Origin: Streblospio benedicti
Taxonomy: Eukaryota; Annelida; Polychaeta; Spionida; Spionidae
Assembly (NCBI GenBank): GCA_019095985.1
Contig: CM032659.1
Span: 21,331,135-21,395,134, forward strand
Direction: 5' to 3'
Length of the DNA stretch: 64,000 nucleotides
The notes below the pieces were generated by a model that had not been told where the DNA came from, did no database searches, and saw only the letters and a program-made list of their open reading frames with translations. Below, one piece after another: positions 32,237 through 44,335 of this stretch (position 1 is the stretch's first letter; each line of letters starts with the position of its first letter). The translations under genes were made by a program, and so were the position numbers.

Positions 32237-33330
32237 ATTTTGTTCTGGGTCTTCTGGAGAGCAATAACCTGCATCTGCGGCTCTGACGGATTGCAACAGG
32301 GGCGACATCGGCCTTTGATCTGCCTCGTCTTCAGGTTATTATGTAATATACATCTATCAATTTCAGTCAATCCAAACTCAATGACAAATGTGGTGTCATT
32401 TGGACCATCTAGAACTATCACCTGGCAGGTCAATCAAAAGGAAGCATACAACAACCGCAGCAGCATATGCGATCATACTAAGTAGGGAACTACCATCCCA
32501 CTATGGACGCAGCACAACCGTTAAACACAACCTACATCTTTACTGGCATCACCGAGATAGGTGGTCTGGAGGCACGAAACCTGACAGAGTCGTCATCTGA
32601 GTTGTGGAGGGCACATAGTGTGATTGCCATCATCTCTGGCACCATCAGCATTGTGTTCAACATCAGCGTCCTGATGGCCCTCAACACCGTCAAGGTAGGG
32701 GCTATCGATGTATCGAAGGTATTTGTATTGTCGGGGATAGTGTTGGTGTCTTAGTACTTACTAACACTGCGGGTGTGTATTCATGTGTTTATAGATGTAT
32801 AAAATGGTTAACATGGGGAAGGAAAAGAGCCTACTTAGATCTCTGTTATACCCAGCGACATTTCGGACAACATTGGGCCTGCTTCAGCCTTTGATAGGAA
32901 AGTGCCCCTTGTGTTTTTCCCCTCGCGTTTACATTGACTCTTGTTTTCTATTGCTATATATTGAATCCAGATGGTTTGAAACATGGGTCGCTGCAGGCTA
33001 TTAACGAGCCCCCGTGCATGGCGGGACTAGGCCATAGCTCACCTAACATATCCTACCTTTTCCGCCATGTTCACCCGCACCCTAGAGCCGGCTGTCCACA
33101 CACTACCGCCTCATCCTGAGCCTGGCGGTGGCCGACGTGCTGGTGGGCGGCTCCGTGCTGCTCTTCAAGCTGCACGCCGCGCTGCTCGGGGGCGCCTCCG
33201 CCTGCGGCTACATCGTCATCAAGGCGCTCAACTCCACAGGTCGGAGATGTAGTGTACATATTGTATTGTACATATTGCTTTCTGGGTCTTCTGGAGAGCC
33301 ATAACATGCATCTGCGGCTCTGACGGTAGA
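32237..33330. repeat. Pair of short direct repeats flanking GPCR exons 1-2
   Basis: About 50 bases (GGGTCTTCTGGAGAGC..ATAAC..GCATCTGCGGCTCTGACGG) occur at roughly 32240-32290 and again at 33280-33328 with few differences. One lies upstream of the start codon, the other in intron 2. Probably a scrap of an unrecognised dispersed repeat. The coordinates given span both copies. Confidence 0.5.
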
Positions 33331-36300
33331 GTAGTGGTAGAGTATCTTCCAATCGGCCACCAGTGTGAATTTGTCAAATTGTCAAATTGTCTCAAATCTT
33401 TGATGTGTAGATACTTATCGCAAGTAAAATCAGTAACCTTGTTTTCTTTGGAAATGCAAGATAGTGCGGTTTTGGAATATAAGACGCACGACATCAATGA
33501 GTTGTTATTGACAATATCATTTTAAGCTGCAACAGATGAGGATGGGGAATGGTAGGCTAGTTGAATCACCCGAACATGGGGAACGGGTCGGGACTAGTGT
33601 ACTCCAGTGTACGTGCATCACAACATCCCGAAGCAGTTGCGTATGTGTATATAGCACGTTGAATGATAATCATCTGTTAAGTTAGACATACCAATCTCCA
33701 CGTTTTAACTTTACATTTGATAATAATTTTGAACCTACACCTACAGAGTTTAATGTATCACGAAATTCACGCAGAGTTAAACGCATTCTAGATATATATA
33801 TATATAGAAAAAAAGACAGTTGGAAACCAGCCGTCTTACCAAAATTATAATTCACGGAAATATGCTATCTATCCATTTCGCGCTGACTAGGTCTGAACAG
33901 CACGCTGATGAACCTGATGCTGATGGCGCTGGACCACTACCTGGCCATCATGCGCCCGCTGCAGCACACCGTGCTGGCCTCGCCGCGCCGCCGCGCAGTC
34001 CTCCTCATCCTCGCCATGTGGGTGGTCGCTGGCGTCCTCGGCTTCTCAGACATACCAACTGGACTACAGGTGATGGGCTGGGCGGGAACCTTTTGCTACT
34101 GGGTGTAGCAAGAACATTATAGACAAGAATTTCCTAACTTTCTGTGAAACATTATGGGTAGTGCATATCTAAATCTGCAAAAAGATCGGCACATTTCTAC
34201 AACCCATGGATTTTGATAGGCTTGGGTACTATACAGAACTTTCTGTACGAATATTGCCCACAGTGAAATAGACTAAAGGGTGATTGCCAGTCGAAAGATG
34301 TAATATGTGTGTCAAATCAATTTTGATAATCTGTTATTTTTCACTACCACCGCATAGTTATAGTTAAGATATTGCGAAATCGTCCGTAACGTGAATAAAA
34401 TATGGCATTGTGGTGCAAATCAAGATGATTCAAACATGACCGTGTGGTCCATTACAGCACATACCCTGGTATAATTGGCCACCTGCTGTGAATACTACCA
34501 TGCCAGTGAGTGGCGGCATGGCGAGTTTCTGCGAGGTGGTCAAGCAGACCAAGTACCAAGAGGAATTCACGGTGTTCGCTATTGCGCCTGTGTGTCTTGG
34601 CATCATGGTCTACATCTACACACGGATATACCTCAAGGTAACATGCCATACCTGATTCCTACTATTATATATTCTCTTAGATTGATACGAAAATGCAGTA
34701 ACTGTTTGGGCATGTTCAATTGCTGCATGCGTATACTCATACTTGTGTATTTAGACTTAATATTTTTTTGTTGGAACGCTATCTGTAAACTTGCGCTTAA
34801 TTGTTCAGTACAAGTTTCAAAATAGTTTAGTGTGTATGTGGCAAATTAGTGAAAGTGTCAATGCACTTTGTCAGTGTACACTGTAACACTAAACCATAAA
34901 GCTTTGCTATATATAATTACGCGTAATTGATATTAGATTTTCCACACATCTTCATTTCATTTTGACAATTACCGTCATAATGATTTTAGAACTTGCTATA
35001 TAAATTATAATGGTTTATGCAAAGTTGATATCTTCAAAGATAAAAGTGAAGCGTTATCTTTCCAGTACATGTGGCAATTAACTATACATTTACGTCGTAA
35101 TAATGTGGTAGCTTCTAGCAGGCTTACCCCCGCCCCCTCTTCAACCACATCGGTCTGTGCGGGGTGTCAGTGTGTCATTATTTTCTGGAATTCTTGGGTC
35201 TGCCACTATAGCTGAAATGACACCAATTACTGATCACAATGAGTCATTGTCCGTGTATGCGGATCTCTTTCAGACTGCACAAATCTACTTCGTTGCATCT
35301 CCCTTGACTTCTGAAGAAGAAAAAAAAACCGCCGTAGGCAAACACAAGTGCCATTACTTTGCAACGCACGAGCCCCGGGCTGGCGTTTCAAAGCACTATT
35401 CCTATGGCCGCCAAATGAATGCATTTTCGTGCAACCTAATCGAACATCTTTCGTTTCCGTCCATCACACGGCACCAGGTGCTGCATAGACGGCGTCCCGG
35501 ATTCTCTGCCTCGCCTCTCCGCCGGCCTGAGCCGCGACGGTCAAGCAAGGCCCTGGTCACCACCCTGCTCAACATTGGCACCTTCGTACTCGCCTGGCTG
35601 CCTTTGTGTCTCGCCGAGGTGAGTATCCACGAGCTCCAGCTCCCCTCTTTGTTCTATCTACTGCTCATGCATCATAAATGTTGTGACACCATGCATGTAG
35701 ATTCAGTCCATGCTAAGTCCTCGTTACCTCCAATGTATTGGAAATTGATCAACGAAACTCCAGTTGAAAAAAATACGTTTGACAGCACTCCAGCAACTTT
35801 ATATCCGCTTCAACCCTATTTATGGCGTATAACAGGACACGTGGTGACACTGGACCCCGGATTACTCTCTGTCGCCTGCAGGTGGTGTTGCTGGTGGTGG
35901 TGCGGCTGGACCCTGGCTGGCTGGCGCCGCGGCGGCGTGCACACGTCTTCCTCGTGAACCAGCACCTGTACAACCTGCTCATCTTCAATGCGATCGCGGA
36001 CCCCGTCATCTACACGATCCGCATGCGTGACGTCAGACAGGGATTCTCCAGGCACGTGCTTTTTGTTATGCATGTTTGCTGTAAACAATATCGGGTGTTT
36101 CTGTTTGGAAGACATTTCTGTTTACTGCGTGAATGTCCCTGGTTATTGCCACATCATAATTGTATGCGAAGCTTACACTATCTAATGCGAATGCTACCTT
36201 TTTTAAATGTCCCCATCCCGCCTCCAAATTCAACACATCCCTTACCCCTTGGGGACAGTTAGATTAACCAAATGACTGTACACAAATCAATAGATCCCCA

Positions 36301-36503
36301 TATTATTGATTTACTTCTACAGACTTGCTGCAAAGTTCTGCCCAGGCAGACGAGAAAATGGCATCACCGTCAGATCGGACGTATCAAGAACTGCGTCGAG
36401 GGAGGTTATGGGCGGTTCCCTGCATGTTCTGGAGAGAGTAGGCAGACCTGGAGAGGACAGGAGGCCAAGGCGAGTGGTGTTCCGACGGGACAGCTCTCTC
36501 TGA
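32503..36503 (+). CDS. Class A (rhodopsin-family) GPCR, 7 exons, complete
   Basis: Exons 32503-32694, 33086-33239, 33891-34069, 34458-34637, 35478-35618, 35882-36051 and 36323-36503 join to 1197 bases, 398 residues. Seven helices can be followed: TM1 (IISGTISIVFNISVLMAL), TM2 (LILSLAVADVLVGG, with the conserved D), TM3 starting at ACGYIVIK and ending ALDHYLAI, TM4 (AMWVVAGVLG), TM5 (PVCLGIMVYIYTRIYL), TM6 (TFVLAWLPLCLAE), TM7 (IFNAIADPVIYTI). A cysteine in loop 2 (SFCEVV) can pair with the TM3 cysteine. The N-terminus has NTT and NLT glycosylation sites and no signal peptide. Oddities: DHY for DRY, DPVIY for NPxxY, no proline in the usual TM5 place. The last point and the helix ends recall the melanocortin/EDG/cannabinoid/adenosine group, but ligand and subfamily are unknown. 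The last intron uses a GC donor. Confidence 0.9.
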
Positions 36504-36583
36504 GTAGCTTAAGGCTATGTCCAATATGTCCACTTCTTATTTGGCAAGAACCCTTCATCAGGCACGTCTCCATGGAGACAATG

Positions 36584-36589
36584 AATAAA
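36584..36589 (+). promoter_or_regulatory. Probable poly(A) signal of the GPCR gene
   Basis: AATAAA 81 bases after the GPCR stop codon, the first such hexamer on the gene's strand. Confidence 0.5.
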
Positions 36590-37504
36590 AGGAATCAAGG
36601 ATTTAACATACATTGGTCGCTATACTGTGTTGAGAATTATATATCTGATGATGTTGGATAATATATTTTCATATGCGGATGGTGAATTATGATTGGTTGA
36701 CAGACGTGTTGGATAAGAGTGGGTGTACATGCGCTAAGTTTGTTACTACCCGCGTCTGAACGCGGTTTTCTTTAATCAGTGTCACATGTGTTAGCTTAGT
36801 TTTTTTTTACTGATTATTGTTTGACCAGATGACCAATTGTTGTCATGTGCATGTCGTATTGTCGTAAGAGTGTCCCATTGATGACGGACTAATCGTTCGA
36901 GGTAGACCATTGAAGTGAACCAAGGATAGTATATGCAGTATCATTGAGTTAAGTTTCCGAAATCACGGTTGAAATTGACCAATGTTGTTGCCTGCTACAC
37001 ACGACGTGCGACAGCTACTAGATATAGTAGATAATACAGCTACATGCGAAATAACTGTTCGACTGTAGAATAGATGTGTAGCAATTTGTTTAGTAGAATG
37101 TAAATAGAAATATGGAAAACTGTGCAAACTGACTCTTTTTACCATTGTATATACTGTTTGACATTATACGCCCTTGTCCCAATAGTGCTTGAAAAACATT
37201 CAAACTTGGTGTAATCTTTAGATAACTAATGTCTATCACCAGCGTCCAATTTAGACAGATTGTCAAATAAAATGTGCTTTCCTTGATAAAGTCACATACA
37301 CGTATTCTCAAATTTTAGCATTCTGCAACAGTTGGTATACTACTTTGAACATGACTTTCAAACTTGGCGTATTGTGTAAATACCCAGTCAAAAGGATCCG
37401 TCTCTGTTTTGGGCACTTTGCCAATTAGAGAGCGCCTTTAAAAAAGCCATTTTAGATTGATTATCGGCAATAGTTTCAATATTGCGTGTAATATAATGCT
37501 CGAA

Positions 37505-37507
<3 letters not shown>

Positions 37508-37541
<34 letters not shown>

Positions 37542-37560
37542 ATTGTATTGTTCATATTTA

Positions 37561-37626
<66 letters not shown>
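37508..37626. repeat. (AT)n microsatellite
   Basis: Two blocks of pure TA dinucleotides separated by about 30 bases of other sequence (37540-37568). Confidence 0.95.
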
Positions 37627-37630
<4 letters not shown>

Positions 37631-39341
37631 CAGTTTGTGTCCAGTTTGGGAAATTTGCTAATGAAAACATTTTTATTGCCAATGAGTCAACACTGTGCCC
37701 TTTGTCCACTTTTAATAGTACCGTATTCTTATTTTCTTCTCACTATTTTGTACAGTAACATATCCTGGCTTATCTTTATTAAAATTAATGTCAGCAGATA
37801 GCAATAAGTTATGAACCGTTAGTTATGTAAGTAAAAATAAAAATAGTTCTACGTTAAACGATGCACTCCATTTATCCAGTCGGGTGAGTTTTAGGACACT
37901 GCATAGTGATGGATGCTAAATAGAATAAGAATAAGAATAATTGTGAACCATCAACTCTGAATATCGCAGCGTTATAATTCTGTAAAACTATGGAAGACTC
38001 ACACAATCAAGGGACATTTTACTCTAATTCGACATTTACTGCAACATGTCATTATATTGCATGGACGATGGCTAAATCAACAGATTGGTATCACTGGCAC
38101 GTCCAGGGTTTCAAAAAAAAAAAAAAAAAAATTGCAAGCACGACCGAGACATTACGTATTCATCTAACAGATAAGTTACGTAATGTCAAAGACCTATCTG
38201 CAGTGTCATTTTTAGAAGAAAAAAATACAAACAGAAAAAACCAAACAAACCGATGTGCACTCTCGGAGCCTCCACACTCGTGATCATCACTGAGATACAA
38301 TTTAGAAGCGAATAGCCTAAGTAACAGTCAAATGTGCTATGGAGCCCATGCGATGTTTTTGTACGTAACACACGTCACGCTATATGATAGAACCTTCCCC
38401 TCTCATCACAGAGTAGTTCCAAAAATGTGTATGTAAAAAGAGCCATGGCCATGACATCAATTTCAAGAGGGTAGCGCATTCAGTCCCAGCCATTTTCTCA
38501 TCATCAGTGGGTCCGATTCTCCATGTACAGAAGAACCTTGTTATATGGATAGTGTAAGTATCGAATATCCTATTATTTCGGGGATTAGATTAATTTCCTA
38601 GTAACCATTTTATGATTATATGTTGCTATTTTTTATACCCTTCCTGAATTACATATGTAGGCCTAATATTGAAAGCAATACTGTTGTTTACCGTTATCTC
38701 TATATATTCGAGATAGTGAGTTGCTAGTGCAGCTTATTGTCATATTTTAGCTTTTATGTATGCGTTTTTCTCATTACAGTTTACATTAGTAGTATATCTT
38801 ATTTCTATGGATGTGATTGTTTGCGCTCTGGGTGGCAGACGATAATGTCTAATGGAGATGAATGTTTAAAAGTAGCAAAAAGTCTTTGACATGTTGATGA
38901 AATATACATTGGCATTATATAATGGGATGGTCGTTTATAAAGATGCATTATCTGTGAGAGCCGTACGAAATAGGTGTATTGCAGATACACCGAAAAAAAT
39001 GTTTGGCTTGAAAAAAGTAAAGACCAGTTCATACTGAACGTCAAGCACTAGCAAGAATCGACCAGTCATTCCACAGTCATTCCACTATTTCAAGGAATCC
39101 AAATACCAATGCTCTCATATTTCAAATATAACCACTGCCGCAAATTATAACCAGGCAAATGTATGTTATTTTTAACATATATTAGAGAGTATTTTTCTCT
39201 TACTAGTTAGTCCGCGGGCTCCGTATGGAAACACTCCCCCCTGTAGGAGTTTTCGCAAACATATTTTCTTTGTACCTTAGATACTACTCTTTAGGAAAAA
39301 TTATGTTTGCCCAAAATATTTGATGGCGAAATATATTTTTC

Positions 39342-39655
39342 AGGGTCAAACAGGGGTCATCGGGTCAATATTTCATAAAATTGCATTTATCTCGATTAAT
39401 AACAAATTTAGAGTAAAAACTTGCATTGACCTTAGATAGGAACATGTGCATGTGGAATCCAAATAAAACATCAGATTTGACCTTCGACCTCTCCTTCAAG
39501 GTCAAACAGGGGTCATTGTGGTCAAAATTTCATAAAATTGCATTTATCTCGATTAATAACAAATTTAGAGTAACAACTTGTATTGACCTTAGATAGGAAC
39601 ATGTGTATGTGGAATCCACATTAAACATCACATTTAACCTTTGACCTTTCCATCA
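39342..39655. repeat. Tandem repeat, about 156-bp unit, two copies
   Basis: Unit from GGTCAAACAGGGGTCAT through ATTGACCTTAGATAGGAAC to TTTGACCTTCGACC appears at 39342 and again at 39498. A truncated third start (AAGGTTACACTAG) follows near 39655. GGTCA/TGACC words recur inside each unit. Confidence 0.8.
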
Positions 39656-40241
39656 AGGTTACACTAGTAGGTCAATTTCAGGAATTTTGTTCATTTTTGC
39701 GTTTACGAAAGAAATGAGCAGCTTTGAATATTTCATTTGTTAATAATCCATGATAAATTAGTTTTATTGATATAAACATTTGTATTCTAGATAGGAATTA
39801 CATTATGTTTTATTTTAATCAATATTTTACTAAATAGTTTGATATATCAATGGGTTTCACTTTTAATGGTAGAATTTGAGGCATCATCAGTATCATTGAT
39901 ATCTTCAAAAGTGCAATATAAAATCATGCATCATACGCTTTAGAAGTATGCAGTCTTTTAATATAGATAATTTATCAGATTCAAGTTAGGGAAAATTAAG
40001 AAACGATTGAAGTGAGATAAAGTTTAAAGGATCTAAAACAACATTATGATGAAATTTAAAAAGTGTGCAACTGAATAATGGTAGTAAATGCTATGGTTAT
40101 AACAAAAGAATGCTACAGCAAATCCCAAATATTTAAAAAGAATAAAATAAAAATCAGAAAGATCCAGAGGTTGAATTTAAAAAAAAAGAAAAAAATCAAA
40201 TTTATCAATAACATTCACTTCTGATTTCTGTTTATTTGTGA

Positions 40242-40341
40242 NNNNNNNNNNNNNNNNNNNNNNNNNNNNNNNNNNNNNNNNNNNNNNNNNNNNNNNNNNN
40301 NNNNNNNNNNNNNNNNNNNNNNNNNNNNNNNNNNNNNNNNN
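40242..40341. other. Assembly gap (100 N)
   Basis: Exactly 100 N. Confidence 1.
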
Positions 40342-43300
40342 CATTTTTTGGGCCCCCAGCAAATTTGGGGGTTTTTTTTTATTTTTTCTGTTGGGGAAAA
40401 AAAAAGAAAAACCCAACACTAAAAAGTAACGGGGGTGACAAAAAGGGGCTTTTTAAATTTGGAATGGGCCCCCTTAAAGGGTAAATTTTGGTTTTGGGGT
40501 TAGCCCTTTAGGTTCAATTTTGGTATAATTCCAAAATTTGGGTTATTTTTACATTTTTAAACAAAAAAATTTGGGCAAAATTTTTAAAAAACACTTTTTT
40601 GCTAACCGAATCAGTTTGGGGAAAAAAAAAAATAATTTTTTTAAAAGGGCCTTTTTTGGCCTAGAATAATTTTACACGGGGTTGATTTTTTTTTTTGGTT
40701 TATTCCTAAACTACTTTAATTTTAAAGAAAAAACTCCCCCAAAAAAAGTGTTATTTGGCCCGAAAGGGGCGTGAAAATGATGGCCCTTTTGCCTAATTTT
40801 TAACCTTAACTTTAAAGATAATTTTAAAAAAATTTTCCAAAAAAATTGGAAAAATGTTTTAACATTTTGAAAAATGAAGAAATAAAAAAGGTTTTTTTCC
40901 CAAAAAACATTTCCCTTTGGCTGAAAAATCCTAAAATAAAATTGGGGGAAAAAAACCCCTTTTTTTAAATTTTTTCTAAAAAGTGGCGGGGTTGGTTTTT
41001 TAAGAATGAATTTTTTGTATCCAATTTTCCATTATTTTATTTAAATTTTTTAAATTGGGCATTGGTTTTTTTGAAGGCCATTAAAATAAAAGTGTTTTTT
41101 CCGGGGTTTCGGGGGAAAAGGCCATTTTAAAACTTAATTTTCCCCATATTTTTGTCCTAAATTTTAAATGAAATATTGGAAAAAAAATAAATTTTGGGGG
41201 CCCAAACATAAAAGTTGCGGGGAACTGGTTATTTTTGAAAAATTTAAATTACTTTTTTTCCCTTTTTAGGCCTTATTTTGGTTAGCATGTCCAGTAAGTG
41301 GTTATTTTGTCACATTAAGTTATTTTCAAACACAATGTGTTACTTTTTCATGAAAACACTCTTTATTACAAAATTATCATTTTTTATCCGGGGCCATTTT
41401 TTATGGCCATCCAGTAACATAACTATAGCAGCTGGGTTGATTTTTTCATGTTTCTGTCTGTTGTCAGTGTCCATGCACTACATAATCAAGAAAAAAACAT
41501 CCTACATCAATCAAAAAAGTGAATCCTATGATGTGACGAAAATGGGCGTGTGAATCCGGACCCCTGTGTAAAAGACCTCGAATGGATCTTTGCTTAGACT
41601 TCTAAGAGGAGGTCAATATTAGGTATATTCCACCCCAAAATTGTATGTTTATACAGTGTGTAACAATAGAGAAATAGGCTAAAGGATATTTACAAACAAC
41701 ACTTTACCTTTGCTGCCAAAGTGGCCTAGAAAGTCTGGTTGGGAGAAAAAAAAAACACTCAAATAATATTTTTTTCAAAAAAAGGGGCTGCTGCTGTTGG
41801 GACTAGAATAATTTTGTATCTTTTTCTGGTGTTTTTTATTTAAAGTTTATATACTAAACTAGCATTAATATTTAAATTTTTGGGGGAAGCTTTAAACCCC
41901 CAAAATTGGATTTCCGGCGTTCAAGCATAAACATGTTATAGAACTTTTGCATATTTTGTAAGCCTATAACTTTTAAATGCATGAAAAATAAAAAGAAATA
42001 AAAATTCGAGTGGCAAAAATGAATTGGACATTTTGCAGACATCATAAGTATATATTTAAGAAAAATATAATATTCATCATTTCCCTCATTAGGTCTCAGA
42101 CCACCAAATCAAAAAAAAAATAGAAAAAAAAATTCGGTCAAAACCGCCGGTGCTGTTCAAAGTTGATATAATAAAAAAGAAAGGGGGGTTTCCCGATTTT
42201 TACTGATTATAGATATGGGAAAAAAAATTAAAATCATCCCCAATGGGTTGTCAAAAGTTATTTTATTTAAATATTTTGAATGTTATACATGGTCAGTTAT
42301 AAGAGGGCCCATGTATCAAATAAATAGTAGACCACAGGATTTAAAGGGGGTAGGTCTCATCAGGGTGCCAGAGCCTGGGAAGGTGGTTTGCCATATGAAT
42401 TTTTTTCCTCAGCAACTGGGAAAAAATACTCTGTTGAAGAAAAAAAAGATTTCCAACACTCAAAGCTAAGCAGGGTAGAGGGGGCTGGTTATTATTGTGA
42501 AAATCTTCAATTGAGCATTTGTTTAGTGGTCTGAGCCTTATAGGGCCCTTTTATATTAAAAGACATGTCCAGTAAATTATTTTTTTACATTAAGTTATTT
42601 TCAAACACAAAAATATTTTCTAAAAAACCCTTTTTTTATTGGGAAACAGTGTTGGCTTTTTTTACAAAATTTATCATTTTTTTTTCCGGGGAATGGCCAT
42701 CCAGTTTAAATATACAGCTGGGTTGATTTTTTATGTTTCTGTCTTTTTCAGTGTCCAACACTACATAATCCAAGAAAAAAAAATCCTACATCAATCAAAA
42801 ATGAATCTTGATGTGGCCAAAACTGACAAAGAACCGGGCCCCTTTTAAAAGACCCCGAAATCTTTGTAGACTTCTAAGGGGTAAATTGGTATATTCCACC
42901 CCCAAAAATTTTATGTTTATACAGTGTGTAACAATGAAAAATAGGCTAAAAGGGTATTTACAAACAACACTTTACCTTTGCTGCAAAGGCCTAGAAATAC
43001 AGTTTGGGAGAAAAAAAAACTCAAATAAAATTTTTTTAAAAAGGCTGCTGTTGGACTAGAATGAATTTTGTATCATTTTCTGGTGATTTTATTTAAAGTT
43101 TATATACTAAACTAGCATTAATGTTAATTTTGAAGCATTAAACTACCCAAAGTGTGATTTCAGTTCAAACGTAGACATGTTATAAGAACTTATTGCATAT
43201 TTTGTAAGCCTATAGCTTTTCCAAATACATGAATATGCAAAAGAAATCAAATTCTGAGTGGCATAACATGAATTGGACATGTTGCAGACATCATAGGAAG

Positions 43301-43600
43301 TATATATTTAGAGAAAAATATAATATTGCATCATTTCCCTCATTAGGCCTTCATATATGGTATGACAGGTCCAGTAAATTGGTTATTTTGTCACATTTAA
43401 GTTATTTTCAAACTTACAATGTGTGCTATTTTTCCTTGAAAAACACTCTTTTTTCATTGCGAATCAGTGTTGGCTTTTTTGTACAAAATTAATTTTTTTT
43501 TATCCGGGGCCATTTTATGGCCATCCAGTAACATAACTATAGCAGCTGGGTTGATTTTTTCATGTTTCTGTCTGTTGTCAGATCGTATTTGACATAATTT
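40342..43600. repeat. Low-quality tract holding three degenerate copies of one unit
   Basis: The words GCAGCTGGGTTGATTTTT and GGTTATTTTGTCACATT recur near 41430/41300, 42714/42570 and 43552/43380, and GGGTATTTACAAACAACAC near 41680 and 42955. The copies differ mostly by lengths of A, T, G and C runs. Sequence quality improves from left to right: the first kilobase is almost only homopolymers, the last copy reads normally. I read this as erroneous consensus of one or a few real repeat units beside the gap. No gene is supported here. Confidence 0.7.
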
Positions 43601-43988
43601 ATGATATGGCGCCCTGAGTTGTCAAGCAACATAATTATGGCGTTCTCCTTTCCTGCTGATGCCAATAAAGAGTTACCGGGTAGCTGTGCTGTGTACATAT
43701 ATATGCTACAATGAAGTAATACTCACTTATTGATGCATTTGTAACATATGTTTTATCCGTGGACTTATTTTAGTGTTAGTTTATTTTGATAATACTGATA
43801 GATTTTGATTGTAAATTTAAGGTAAAAATAAACTTATTCTTTTGCTATTTGTCCAGGACAGTTGTCAATTGCAGTTTGCGTTGTGGACAACATGCGGTGT
43901 TTTTAATCAGGCTCATTTTGTTTGGATGTTTCGCTATGGTGTACAATACACTGTACATTTATTACGAAATCAAACGATATATGTTTTA

Positions 43989-44335
43989 AGGGACGGTGCA
44001 ATATTTACCAGGAAGGGGAACCGGTACAATGGTAGGGGGACAGGTACTTTTTTCAAGGTGCAAAGTAGGGGGACCGGATGATTTTTCATTCTCGTTGGGC
44101 ATGGGCAGTGGGACAAGTACTTTTTTCAGCTGCTGAAATCCCACCTCGATGTAAGCGAGTTGGTACAAATCAATCATGCGAATATTCATTGGAGGGGACG
44201 CGGACTTTTTTATGAATAGAGGTCATGGGACATCAGGGTTTTTTTCATCACATCAGCAGGGGACAAGACATTTTTTCAGACAAGTTTTTTCGATACGCAC
44301 CGGTCCCCCCGCCTGTTAAATATTGCACTGTCCCT
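43989..44335. mobile_element. MITE of about 347 bp (AGGGACRGTGCAATATTTA ends), left-arm copy
   Basis: Ends AGGGACGGTGCAATATTTAC and the complement of AGGGACAGTGCAATATTTAA, flanked by TTA/TAA. The interior repeats GGGACA..GTACTTTTTTCA units in a regular pattern. The right-arm copy is at 63413-63757. Confidence 0.75.

Larger units (their letters stand above)
25153..32502. other. Gene-poor stretch between the cadherin-like gene and the GPCR gene
   Basis: Head-to-head intergenic region of 7.3 kb. I see no exon with a coherent coding signal; the open frames are short and match no family. It holds tRNA-derived SINEs (27716-28038, 30285-30606), a fragment of the TTTACGG repeat family (about 28330-28390), a MITE (32053-32209) and simple runs such as TTGATTTTGATTTGATTTTG near 27590-27617. 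Promoters for both genes should lie near its ends, but no clear TATA box or CpG-rich block stands out. Confidence 0.5.
36590..40241. other. Intergenic stretch without a recognised gene
   Basis: AT-rich; short open frames only, none resembling a known family. Holds the AT microsatellite at 37508-37626 and the tandem repeat at 39342-39655. Confidence 0.5.

Noticed and set aside
33071-33352. Long minus-strand frames opposite GPCR exon 2
   Set aside because: Shadows of a GC-rich coding exon on the other strand.
35157-35957. A 266-codon open frame across GPCR exon 5 and its flanking introns
   Set aside because: It contains exon 5 but runs through its GT donor into intron sequence; the TM6-TM7 continuity requires splicing.
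40177-40429. Open frames spanning the N gap
   Set aside because: They exist only because N was read as an unknown residue.
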